From the NCBI GenBank assembly GCA_018400215.1, contig JAGYNF010000028.1, positions 1 through 11,690 of the forward strand: DNA of 11,690 nt, read 5' to 3'. Positions within the stretch are counted from its first letter, which is position 1; each line of letters begins with the position of its first letter. Below the pieces are notes generated by a model. That model made no database searches. It was not told where the DNA came from and saw nothing but the letters and a program-made list of their open reading frames with translations. Below are positions 1-7,524 of this stretch, piece after piece. The position numbers and the translations under genes were made by a program. This stretch comes from Cyanobium sp. M55B138 (lineage in GTDB: Bacteria; Cyanobacteriota; Cyanobacteriia; PCC-6307; Cyanobiaceae).

Positions 1-838
1 GCACGGTGTGCGAGAGCGCTCGGAAGCCCAGCTGCAGCAGCAGCGATGCGGCCGCTGGGTTGGCGTCAGGGGCATCGATCAGCACCACGCCTGGGTGGCG
101 GTTGATCAGGCCCCGCAGCAGTTGGGTCGCCAGGCTGGGGCTGTCGGCCAGCAGCGGGCCAATCCGCCAGCCCGCGCCGTGGTGCAGCAGGCAGGGGCGG
201 ATCCGGCCGAAGCCATGGCATTGGCCCCCGGTGTCGATCAGGGCCAGCACGGTGCCGGCCGGGTGCTGGAGCCAGTCGGCCAGGAAGTGCGGTCTGGGGC
301 TGGGTTCGCGTTGCCCGTCGTAGATCTGCACCGCAGCCGTGGGGATGGCCGCGCCCTCCAGCAACGCCAGCCGATCGCCCCGATCTTTAATCAGGTCTTC
401 GCTGCTGGCGTCGCCGGGTGTTTCGGCGTGGATCAACTGCCAGCGGGTGGTCGGCGAGGCTGGCTGAAATCCCCAGCTGGCGTAGTCATCAACCCGATCT
501 GGGGCGGCCTCCAGGCCGATGCAGGGCAGATCCGCCAGGTGCGCGAGGGCGTGGCGCCACAGCGCCACGCCAAACCCCTTGCCCCGCTGGCTGGGGGTCA
601 CCAGGAACAGGCCCAGGAAGCCGTAGGCCGCGTTGTACCGCACCCCGGCGATGCACCCCACCGGCTCCTGCCCCAGCCAGCCCAGCCACAACCCCTGGCG
701 GTCGGTGTGGCGATAGATCTCCACATCGCCGCTGCCGGGGGTGAACCCCTCGGCCCGGGCCCAGGCGGTCACCACCCCGATGTGGTGGCGGGCGAGGGGC
801 CGGATCTGCAGGCCCTGGTTCCCCTGCGCTGCCGCCAT
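1..838 (-). CDS. Two-domain GNAT family N-acetyltransferase (C-terminus cut by window edge)
   Basis: An open minus-strand frame of 279 codons runs off the left edge, so the C-terminus is missing. The N-terminal half is a GNAT acetyl-CoA-dependent acetyltransferase fold: a beta strand LQIRPL at residues 10-15, then FLGLFLVTPSQRGKGFGVAL (73-92) with the Q/RxxGxG-type acetyl-CoA pyrophosphate loop at 84-90. The second half (about 165-279) carries ALIDTGGQCHGFGRIRP and ends in a helix plus GFRALSHTV, as in GNAT proteins with a second acetyltransferase-like domain. The substrate cannot be told. The ATG at 838-836 has no clear ribosome binding site. An in-frame GTG at 895-893 has AGGGG seven bases upstream and would add 19 residues, so it is a real alternative start. 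The next gene is divergent. The GNAT family call is firm; everything beyond that is open. Confidence 0.82.
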   Translation of the reverse strand, partial: MAAAQGNQGLQIRPLARHHIGVVTAWARAEGFTPGSGDVEIYRHTDRQGLWLGWLGQEPVGCIAGVRYNAAYGFLGLFLVTPSQRGKGFGVALWRHALAHLADLPCIGLEAAPDRVDDYASWGFQPASPTTRWQLIHAETPGDASSEDLIKDRGDRLALLEGAAIPTAAVQIYDGQREPSPRPHFLADWLQHPAGTVLALIDTGGQCHGFGRIRPCLLHHGAGWRIGPLLADSPSLATQLLRGLINRHPGVVLIDAPDANPAAASLLLQLGFRALSHTV

Positions 839-885
839 GGGTTGGGTTTGGCCTGGATCTGCCCCTGGATCGTGCGCGCCCAACC

Positions 886-891
886 GATAAT
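886..891 (+). promoter_or_regulatory. Possible -10 element (GATAAT) upstream of the CNNM/CBS gene
   Basis: GATAAT matches five of six bases of a TATAAT -10 box in an otherwise very GC-rich divergent gap between the acetyltransferase and the CNNM/CBS gene. A start near 898 would give a leader of about 87 bases. I see no convincing -35 box at the right distance. If the acetyltransferase starts at GTG 895, the element lies inside that gene. This is a weak call from base content and position only. Confidence 0.22.
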
Positions 892-984
892 TCACAGCAC
901 CACCCCTGCATAGGCCGGCCCCATCCCCGTGCCATCCCCCATGCCACCTCTCCCTGACATCACGCCCATCGCGGCAGCAGCGTC

Positions 985-2280
985 GTGATCCAACTGTTGG
1001 CCCTGGCGGTGTTGGTGGCGCTGCTGGCCTTTTTTGCCGCCGGCGAGATGGCCCTGATCCAGCTGCGGCCCAGCCGGGTGCATCAGCTGGTGGAGGCCGG
1101 GGAGCCTGGCGCCGAGGCGGTCGCCAAATTGCAGCGCCGGCTGCGGCGGGCCCTGGTGGCCACCCAGCTGGGCATGGTGTTGGCCCTGGTGGCGATGGGC
1201 TGGGCGGCCCGGGGCCTGGCGGAACGGCTTGGTCTGGCGGCGGCGGCGGCTCTGCCGCAAGCCGCTCTGCCGCAAGCCGTGGTGGATCTGGCGGTGTTTG
1301 TGCTGCTGGTGCTGGTGGCCAGCCTGGTGGGAGCCCTGGCCCCGAAGGCCTGGGTGTTACATCGCCCCGAGCGGTCGGCGCTGGTGCTGGCACCGCTGCT
1401 GGATGCCCTCAGCCGCAGCCTCTCCCCCCTGCTCTGTCTGGTGGAGCGCCTGGCCGGCGTCTGGCTGCAGCTGTTGGGACTGCCGCGCAACTGGGATGAA
1501 TTGGTGCCGGCGCTCTCCGCCGGCGAGCTGGAGAGCCTGATTGAGAGTGGCAGCGTCACCGGGCTGATGCCGGATGAACGCAACATCCTCGAGGGTGTCT
1601 TTTCCCTGCGCGACACCCTGGTGCGGGAGGTGATGGTGCCCCGCTCCGGCATGGTCACCCTGGCGGAGGAGGTCACCTTTGCCGAGCTGATGCGGGCGGT
1701 GCGCGACACGGCCCACGCCCGCTTTCCCGTGATTGGCAGCTCCCTGGATGAGGTGCTGGGCCTGCTCGACCTCCGGCATCTGGCCGATCCGATCGCCCGG
1801 GGCCTGCTGCAGGCCGACTCCCCGTTGCAGCCCTACATCCGCCCGGTCACCCGGGTGCAGGAGAGCACGCCGCTGGCCGACCTGCTGCCCCTGATCCGCA
1901 GTGGTCAGCCCCTGCTGGTGGTGGTGGATGAACACGGCGGCACCGAGGGGCTGGTGACCGTGGCCGATCTCACCAGCGAAATCGTCGGGGACGATGGGGA
2001 TCCCTTGGAACCCGACAACGACCTGATCCGCCTGGATGGGAGCTGCTGGTCTGTGGCGGGCGATCTGGAGATCGTTGAGCTCAATCGCCAGTTGCCCCTG
2101 CAGCTCCCCGAGGCGGAGGGCCACCACACCCTGGCCGGGTTCGTGCTGGAGCGGCTCCAGCACATTCCCGCCCCCGGTGAAGGGTTGCGCTGGAAGGGCT
2201 ACCAGTTCCACATCCTGGCCATGGATGGCCCCCGCATCGACCGGGTGCAGATTGAACAGCGGCCAGGTTCTGAGCCTTGA
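985..2280 (+). CDS. CNNM-domain / CBS-pair / CorC-HlyC membrane protein
   Basis: A 431-residue protein of the HlyC/CorC (CNNM) family, a set of inner-membrane proteins tied to magnesium or cobalt export in bacteria. An N-terminal CNNM (DUF21-like) membrane domain spans about 1-175, with a first hydrophobic helix ending in FFAAGEMALIQLRPSRV (16-32) and further helices near 60-78 and 101-120. A CBS pair covers about 215-340 and contains VREVMVPRSGM (213-223) and DEHGGTEGLVTVADL (315-329). A CorC_HlyC tail domain follows (348-427, CWSVAGDLEIVELN). The start is a GTG with no visible Shine-Dalgarno, chosen because the first membrane segment begins directly there. A perfect 15-bp tandem duplication lies inside the membrane domain. 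The next plus-strand gene begins 76 bases after the stop. The family is clear; the transported ion is inference. Confidence 0.9.
   Translation: MIQLLALAVLVALLAFFAAGEMALIQLRPSRVHQLVEAGEPGAEAVAKLQRRLRRALVATQLGMVLALVAMGWAARGLAERLGLAAAAALPQAALPQAVVDLAVFVLLVLVASLVGALAPKAWVLHRPERSALVLAPLLDALSRSLSPLLCLVERLAGVWLQLLGLPRNWDELVPALSAGELESLIESGSVTGLMPDERNILEGVFSLRDTLVREVMVPRSGMVTLAEEVTFAELMRAVRDTAHARFPVIGSSLDEVLGLLDLRHLADPIARGLLQADSPLQPYIRPVTRVQESTPLADLLPLIRSGQPLLVVVDEHGGTEGLVTVADLTSEIVGDDGDPLEPDNDLIRLDGSCWSVAGDLEIVELNRQLPLQLPEAEGHHTLAGFVLERLQHIPAPGEGLRWKGYQFHILAMDGPRIDRVQIEQRPGSEP
1249..1278 (+). repeat. Perfect 15-bp tandem duplication inside the CNNM/CBS gene
   Basis: Two adjacent identical copies of GCTCTGCCGCAAGCC occupy 1249-1263 and 1264-1278. 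They keep the frame and encode ALPQA twice (residues 89-98), in a loop just before a membrane helix. The repeat could expand or contract without breaking the reading frame. Confidence 0.9.
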
Positions 2281-2327
2281 TTCGGCCGAGTCAGCGGGCC
2301 CGAGCCACGGCCCATCCAGCCCTCACG

Positions 2328-2333
2328 GATAAT
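2328..2333 (+). promoter_or_regulatory. Possible -10 element (GATAAT) upstream of the dehydrogenase
   Basis: A second GATAAT lies 23 bases before the ATG of the Gfo/Idh/MocA gene, in the short gap after the CNNM/CBS gene. If used, the dehydrogenase would have its own promoter and a leader of only about 15 bases. There is no clear -35 box, so the two genes could equally be read as one unit. Confidence 0.25.
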
Positions 2334-2356
2334 GACGCAGTTTGCGTGCCCCCGCC

Positions 2357-3349
2357 ATGAACCCGGTTCGCGTGGGGGTCATCGGGATCGGCAACATGGG
2401 CTGGCACCACGCCCGGGTTCTCAGCCTGATCAAGGATGCGGTTTTGGTGGGGGTGGCCGATCCCGATCCCGAGCGGGGGCGCCTGGCGATGGAGCAGTTC
2501 GGCTGCAGCTGGTATGCCTCCTTCGATGCGCTGTTGCCCCAGGTGGATGCCGTCTGCATCGCCGTGCCCACCCTGCTGCACCATCGGGTGGGGCTGGCCT
2601 GCCTGCAGGCGGGGCGCCATGTGCTGATTGAGAAGCCGATTGCCGCCAGTCAGGAGGAGGCCCTGGAGCTGATTGCCGCTGCTGAACGGGCCGGCGTGCT
2701 GTTGCAGGTGGGCCACATCGAGCGCTTCAATCCCGCCTTCCGCGAATTGCTCAAGGTGGTGGCGAACGAGGAGGTGGTGGTGCTGGAGGCCCGCCGCCAC
2801 AGCCCCAACCCCGACCGCGCCAACGATGTGTCGGTGGTGCTGGATCTGATGATCCACGACATTGATCTGGTGCTGGAGCTGGCGGGGGCGCCGGTGGTGC
2901 GCCTGGCGGCGGCCGGCGGCCGCAGTGCCGAGGGCCCGATCGACTACGTCAATGCCACCCTGGCCTTTGCCAATGGGGTGGTCGCCAGCCTCACGGCCAG
3001 CAAGATGGCCCACCGCAAGATCCGCAGCCTCAGTGCCCACTGCCGGGACAGCCTGGTGGAGACGGATTTTCTCAACCGCACCCTGCACATTCATCGGCGT
3101 GCACACCAGTCGGTGAGCGCCGACCACGGCGAGCTGGTCTACCGCTCTGATGGGGTGATCGAGGAGGTGAGTACCACCTCGATTGAGCCGCTCTACGCGG
3201 AGCTGGAACACTTCCTGGCCTGTGTGCGCGGTGAGGAGTCACCGGCGGTGGATGGTCTGCAGGCGTCGCGGGCCCTGCTGTTGGCCGACCTGATCGAGCA
3301 GTGCGTCGAGCAGCCCAGCCTGTGCATGAGCCTGGATCAGCCGATCTGA
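2357..3349 (+). CDS. Gfo/Idh/MocA family NAD(P)-dependent sugar dehydrogenase
   Basis: A 330-residue cytosolic oxidoreductase. The Rossmann nucleotide loop is VRVGVIGIGNMG (4-15). The family signature lysine is in IEKP (91-94), the position that usually contacts cofactor and substrate. The substrate-domain DLMIHDID motif (163-170) carries the usual catalytic-site His. GHIERFNPA (119-127) recalls members that oxidise the 3-hydroxyl of UDP-N-acetylglucosamine-type sugars (WlbA/GnnA-like), but the substrate is not proven by this. I chose the ATG at 2357 because the beta strand of the nucleotide fold follows at once; a TTG at 2342 would add five residues (MRAPA). The 3' end overlaps the convergent phosphorylase-kinase-like gene by 13 bases. 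The family call is secure; the sugar is inference. Confidence 0.9.
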   Translation: MNPVRVGVIGIGNMGWHHARVLSLIKDAVLVGVADPDPERGRLAMEQFGCSWYASFDALLPQVDAVCIAVPTLLHHRVGLACLQAGRHVLIEKPIAASQEEALELIAAAERAGVLLQVGHIERFNPAFRELLKVVANEEVVVLEARRHSPNPDRANDVSVVLDLMIHDIDLVLELAGAPVVRLAAAGGRSAEGPIDYVNATLAFANGVVASLTASKMAHRKIRSLSAHCRDSLVETDFLNRTLHIHRRAHQSVSADHGELVYRSDGVIEEVSTTSIEPLYAELEHFLACVRGEESPAVDGLQASRALLLADLIEQCVEQPSLCMSLDQPI

Positions 3350-6300
3350 CTCAACTCCCGTAGGGCCTGGAGCTGCCAGCGGCGGCAGTCGGCTGGAGAG
3401 GCCCGATAGAAGCGATCCCAGGCCGCCGCCTTGTGCTGGCTGTAGTCCTCGCTTGGCACGTGCGGATGGTGCAGCTGCCAGCCCACCCGCACGGCATGGC
3501 CGATCACCACGTCGAGGGCCAGATCATCCTCAAAGCGCACCCGGGGATTGGCCTCCACGAAGGCCATCAGGGTGATCAGGGTTTCGCTGCAGAGCTGCCG
3601 GTATTCCGGGGCCTCGATCTTGCTGAGCAGATGCTCCACCAGGGAGGCAAAGTTGCGCTCTCCTGCCGTCTTCTCGCTGAGCAGCGGGCCGCTCTCCAGC
3701 CGGTTGCGCTTCTCGAGTTTGTCGCCGATCACGATGCCGCGGCAGTGGTGCAGCAGCCCCCATACACCGGCATAGAAGTCGCGCGGCACCCGCCCCAGGG
3801 CGCCCATGCGCCGGCGGTGCTGCAGCCAGCATTCGCCCCGCTGCAGCTCCTCCAGCGGGTCGGGCACGCTCCAGCGCACGCGGCCGCGCACGTGCAGTTG
3901 TTCCTTGCGTTGCAGCGCGGCCTTGGCATGCTCCACATCGGCGAGCACCGCCCGCAGCCGCCGCCGGATGGCATGGGGGGGCTGCTGGCAGAGGTGCTCG
4001 AAGGCATCGATGGGATGGAGATCGGCCTCGCTGGCCAGTTCACTGGTGAGCAGGAGTAGCAGTTGTCCCAACTGGAGGGTGAGGCTGCCGCTCAGCAGGC
4101 TGGGTTCGTGGCGGGCCAGTCCATCGAGGGCCAGCAGCACTTCCTGTTGCAGCATCCACTCGCGGCCGTCCTCACCGCTGAAGCGCTGGATCATGGCGGC
4201 GATCGTGGCGCTGTCCTGCGGGGCACTGATCAGGGAGTCGGCGGTGTAGTTGCGGCCCACCACCACCTGCTTCTGGCGCACCAGCAGGTCGGTGAGGGCA
4301 TCCTCCAGCTGGGGGTGCACCAGCTCCAGCTGGCCGGCCATGCGCCGCACCACGTCCCAGTCGGTGGCGGCGAGGGCCCGGCGGTACACCTCCTCCAGCA
4401 GGTTGCGCAGGGGCACCGGCTCCCCCGGCTCCGGACCCTGCAGCAGGGCGCCGCTGCCCAGGCGCCTGCCCAGCTGTTCCAGCACTTCGGCCTGCTCGGT
4501 GAGGGATGTGCTGCACCACAGCCGGTCGGCCAGCTCACCGATGCTGAGCTCCTGGCGCTCCAGTTCCAGTTCTTCGGCGGCGGAGAGCGGCGCCCGGTGC
4601 TGGCTGGCCTGCAGGGGGATGGGGGGAGCGGCGGCGGCGGCCGTGGCGGCCGTGGTGCCGGCCGGTAGGTCCACCCAGGCCGCCAGGTCGCCCAGGTCGG
4701 CGAGGGGGGCGAGGTGCACGGCAACCCCATCGACTTCGCCGCTGCGTAGCTGCTCCCCCAGGGCCAGGAAGGCATCCGGTTTGGCGTGGAAGGCGGCCGG
4801 GGCGATCGGGATCAGCAGCAGGGGGGACCCCTGGCCCCGCCAGTGCCGCTGCAGCAGCCGCAATTCGGCCACCACGGCATCCACCAGCTGTTCCGGGTCG
4901 TCGGCGAGATAGAAGGTGCCCTCCTCCAGTACCGCCGGCAGGAAGGCCAGGCGCTCTTCTCCCGGGCACGGGTTGCCGGCATCCCGCAGGGGACGGCGGT
5001 AGAGCCGGGCGGTGGCCAGGGTCTCCATGCGGGAGGGCGGATGGCCGCTGAGGGCCAGCTTTGGGTTGGCGCCCACCTGGCTCAGACAGGTGGCCAGCTG
5101 CTGGGAGCTGCCGATCTGGATAGCCTCGCCACAGCAGGGCAGGCCCCATTGGCTCAGCGCGGCCTCCACGGTGGCATCGCCGGGCACCAGGGCCACCAGC
5201 ACCTGGTCGGCCCCGAGGGGGGCCGGCAGCCGGCGGCCACTGGGATCGAGATCGGCCGGGCTGATCAGACCGGCCAGCAGCAGATCACCCAGCCAGGTGA
5301 GGCTCTGGGTCCACAGCAGCGGCACGTTGTCGTTGGCGGCCCGGGGCTGGCTGCCCGGCTGCCGGCGCTCCGCCGTCACGGCCCCCTCGGGCACCAGGTA
5401 GAGCTCGGGCAGCAGGGCAACCCCATCCACGCTCACACTGGCGCTGGCCAGTCGCTGCCGCCACGCGAGGGCTTCCTGCCAGCGTTCTTCACAGCAGGCG
5501 GTGATCAGTTCGTAGGCCCAGAACAGGGGCCACTCGCACTCGATGTGCTCGAACTGTGCCAGCTCCTCCCGCTCGTAGTGGAGGCGGGTGTGGTCTTCGA
5601 CCACGGTCTGGTGGCCATCCCGGCGGAAGCGCTTGTAGCCATAGCCGCCGCCCAGCTGGTCGCGGATCTTGCGGCGGGTGCGCTCCGCCAGCTGGGCATC
5701 CTCCACGGCCCAGGCCGGATAGCCGATCACCGAGAGGCAGGCCGCATCCACCTCCTTGCTGGCCGATTCCCGCGGCAGCAGGGCCCACAGGGCCCGGCGC
5801 AGGCGCACGATCGCATCGTGGGGAATCACCAGACAGCAGCTGCCATCGCCGTGGGGGCCGTAGAGATCCAGGCCCTCCAGCGATTCCAGGGCCGCCTTCA
5901 CCAGGCCGATCGAGCTGGCGTTGCGCTCCGGCAGGCCGTGGTTGCCCTTGTCACCCCGTTCCCAGATGCCGTAATCCGGGATCCGGTAGGCCTGGGCCAC
6001 GTAGTACACCAGGTTCTGCACGAAGTCGCGCTCATGGCTGGAGTGCACCACCACCAGGCCGGCGCGGGTGAGTTGGGCCAGCTGCAGCAGGAACAGGCCG
6101 GTGGCATCGAGCTGCAGGTGCCCCCAGCCGTCATCGGCCACCACCGGGTTGCCGCTGCCGGTGTCGAACTTGGCGTGGATCGCGTCCAGGCGGTGCAGGC
6201 TGTGCTTGAAGCGCTCCACCTTGGTGGCCTGGCGCACCATGGCGTTCATCAGGCCACGCATCAGCTGCAGCACCCGCTGCTCCAACTCGAACACCCGGCG

Positions 6301-6564
6301 GCTGGCACCGTTCAGGCGCCGATGGGCCAGGGCCAGGCCCCACACGCACTGGATGGAGTACACGCAGTCGCGCACCCAGGCGTCGCCGTAGTTGCCATGC
6401 ACCGTGTTGGCGGTGCTGGCGGGCAGCAGGCCGGTGATCGGATGCTGGCGGCTGAGCACCACCGCGTCGATCTGGCGATCGAGGTCCTGCAGCAGCGCCC
6501 AGGCCTGGTCCGGATCGCTCAGGGCCGTCAGCTCTGGAGCGCGGGCCATCTCGGAACGCGGCAT
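3337..6564 (-). CDS. Phosphorylase kinase alpha/beta-like, GH15-related protein
   Basis: A large protein of 1075 residues from ATG 6564, resembling the regulatory alpha/beta subunits of eukaryotic phosphorylase kinase, whose N-terminal half is a glucoamylase-like (GH15) alpha/alpha barrel. Residues 59-66 read YGDAWVRD, 145-158 DGWGHLQLDATGLF, and 198-205 YGIWERGD, where Glu202 sits near the place of a GH15 general acid. An Ala/Thr/Pro-rich linker falls near bases 4620-4665. A second helical half ends in the conserved GVWGLLHHCRGIVIGDKLEKR and LITLMAFVEANP segments. No kinase gamma or calmodulin gene is in view, so the eukaryotic role cannot be transferred; glucan binding or glycogen control is only a guess. 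The open frame extends to ATG 6630, which would overlap the divergent glycosyltransferase gene; ATG 6549 is another choice. I chose 6564 because it leaves a 50-base promoter gap. Confidence 0.85.
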   Translation of the reverse strand: MPRSEMARAPELTALSDPDQAWALLQDLDRQIDAVVLSRQHPITGLLPASTANTVHGNYGDAWVRDCVYSIQCVWGLALAHRRLNGASRRVFELEQRVLQLMRGLMNAMVRQATKVERFKHSLHRLDAIHAKFDTGSGNPVVADDGWGHLQLDATGLFLLQLAQLTRAGLVVVHSSHERDFVQNLVYYVAQAYRIPDYGIWERGDKGNHGLPERNASSIGLVKAALESLEGLDLYGPHGDGSCCLVIPHDAIVRLRRALWALLPRESASKEVDAACLSVIGYPAWAVEDAQLAERTRRKIRDQLGGGYGYKRFRRDGHQTVVEDHTRLHYEREELAQFEHIECEWPLFWAYELITACCEERWQEALAWRQRLASASVSVDGVALLPELYLVPEGAVTAERRQPGSQPRAANDNVPLLWTQSLTWLGDLLLAGLISPADLDPSGRRLPAPLGADQVLVALVPGDATVEAALSQWGLPCCGEAIQIGSSQQLATCLSQVGANPKLALSGHPPSRMETLATARLYRRPLRDAGNPCPGEERLAFLPAVLEEGTFYLADDPEQLVDAVVAELRLLQRHWRGQGSPLLLIPIAPAAFHAKPDAFLALGEQLRSGEVDGVAVHLAPLADLGDLAAWVDLPAGTTAATAAAAAPPIPLQASQHRAPLSAAEELELERQELSIGELADRLWCSTSLTEQAEVLEQLGRRLGSGALLQGPEPGEPVPLRNLLEEVYRRALAATDWDVVRRMAGQLELVHPQLEDALTDLLVRQKQVVVGRNYTADSLISAPQDSATIAAMIQRFSGEDGREWMLQQEVLLALDGLARHEPSLLSGSLTLQLGQLLLLLTSELASEADLHPIDAFEHLCQQPPHAIRRRLRAVLADVEHAKAALQRKEQLHVRGRVRWSVPDPLEELQRGECWLQHRRRMGALGRVPRDFYAGVWGLLHHCRGIVIGDKLEKRNRLESGPLLSEKTAGERNFASLVEHLLSKIEAPEYRQLCSETLITLMAFVEANPRVRFEDDLALDVVIGHAVRVGWQLHHPHVPSEDYSQHKAAAWDRFYRASPADCRRWQLQALRELSQIG

Positions 6565-6614
6565 GGGCAAGGGGGGCGCCAGCCATAGATTCTCTCCCGC
6601 AGCGGCACCGCCCC

Positions 6615-7367
6615 ATGGCAACAATGGCAACGGATGTGCTGGGCGTGCCGGTGCATGTCTGCGATGACGTCTTCACCGCCTCCCTGCACCTGCGCCAGCA
6701 GGGTGGGGGCCAGATCGTGACCCTCAACGCTGAAATGACGATGGCGGCCCTGGCCCAGCCCGCGCTGGGCCGGGCGATTGCATCAGCCCAGCTGGTGATT
6801 CCCGATGGGGCCGGGGTGGTGTGGGCCCTGGGACGCCAGGGCTTGCGGGTGCGGCGCAGTCCGGGCATCGAGCTGGCCTGGCGGCTGCTGCAGCATGGGG
6901 CCGTCGCCCACTGGCGGGTGGCCCTGGTGGGGGGCACGCCGGCGGTGATGGATGGCTTGTTGCAGCGCCTCCAGGCGCTTGTGCCCCAGCTGCAGCTGGT
7001 GTTCACGGCCCATGGCTACCAGCCGCCGGAGGCCTGGCCCCAGCTCGAGCGCAGCCTGCTGGCCGCCCAGCCCGACCTGGTGCTGGTGGCCCTGGGCGTT
7101 CCCCGCCAGGAAACCTGGATTGCCGATCTGCCTGGCCGCAGCGCCGGCCTGTGGATGGGGGTGGGCGGCAGCTTTGACGTGTGGGCCGGCATCAAAAAAA
7201 GGGCGCCCGGTTGGATGGGAGCCCTGCAGATCGAATGGTTGTATCGCCTGGTTCAGGAACCCACCCGCTGGCGCCGGATGTTGGCCCTACCGGCGTTTGC
7301 CTGGGCCGTGCTGCGGCAGCCGAGGGCCTCCAGCCCAGCCAAATCCCCCTCAGCGAAATCCCACTGA
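6615..7367 (+). CDS. WecG/TagA/CpsF family glycosyltransferase
   Basis: A 250-residue GT26 glycosyltransferase, a family that moves N-acetylmannosamine or its uronic acid from a UDP-sugar onto a lipid-linked saccharide at the inner face of the membrane. The full motif set is present: TLNAEM (36-41), IPDGAGVVW (62-70) with Asp64 in the place of the catalytic Asp of TagA, GVPRQETW (161-168), [11 protein letters not shown] (182-192) followed by KKRAPGW, and [15 protein letters not shown] (207-221). The start could be ATG 6615 or ATG 6624, since the codons ATG-GCA-AC(A/G) are duplicated there. Neither has a clear Shine-Dalgarno. The gene is divergent from the phosphorylase-kinase-like gene, and its 3' end overlaps psbK by 18 bases. 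The exact sugar and acceptor are unknown; a surface or cell-wall polysaccharide is likely. A run of seven A lies at 7194-7200. Confidence 0.92.
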   Translation: MATMATDVLGVPVHVCDDVFTASLHLRQQGGGQIVTLNAEMTMAALAQPALGRAIASAQLVIPDGAGVVWALGRQGLRVRRSPGIELAWRLLQHGAVAHWRVALVGGTPAVMDGLLQRLQALVPQLQLVFTAHGYQPPEAWPQLERSLLAAQPDLVLVALGVPRQETWIADLPGRSAGLWMGVGGSFDVWAGIKKRAPGWMGALQIEWLYRLVQEPTRWRRMLALPAFAWAVLRQPRASSPAKSPSAKSH

Positions 7368-7493
7368 GGCCTGCCACACAAAGGCCAGCAAGAGGAAGAA
7401 AAAGGGAATGATCGGCAGGATGTCCACCAGGGGGGCGAAGGCCTGGTAGGCCTCCGGCAACTGGGCCAGGGTGTGCAGGGCGTAGGCGGCCAT
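7350..7493 (-). CDS. psbK: Photosystem II reaction centre protein K
   Basis: A 47-residue single-span thylakoid protein of photosystem II. PsbK lies at the periphery of the core next to CP43 and PsbZ and stabilises the complex. The match to the family is direct: after a short presequence ([10 protein letters not shown]) comes [20 protein letters not shown], then [17 protein letters not shown]. The LPEAY start of the mature chain, the proline-flanked membrane helix and the FVWQA-VGFR end are characteristic. I chose ATG 7493 over the upstream ATG at 7589 because the extra residues would lie inside the upstream gene and are not part of PsbK. It begins 31 bases after the tgt stop on the same strand, so cotranscription with tgt is likely. 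Its 3' end overlaps the convergent glycosyltransferase gene. Confidence 0.95.
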   Translation of the reverse strand: MAAYALHTLAQLPEAYQAFAPLVDILPIIPFFFLLLAFVWQASVGFR

Positions 7494-7524
7494 CCCGGAA
7501 CTCACATGTCGCGTAAATCGGACG

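Noticed and set aside
8..913. 301-codon plus-strand open frame
   Set aside because: It is antisense to the acetyltransferase, which has a GNAT acetyl-CoA loop. The plus frame shows no protein-like pattern.
489..947. 152-codon minus-strand frame starting upstream of the acetyltransferase
   Set aside because: It is a proline/arginine/glycine-rich shadow in another frame of the same strand. The GNAT motifs are in the frame starting at 838 or 895.
4786..6588. 600-codon plus-strand open frame
   Set aside because: It is antisense to the phosphorylase-kinase-like gene, rich in H, Q, G and A with no family motifs, and typical of open shadow frames in GC-rich DNA.
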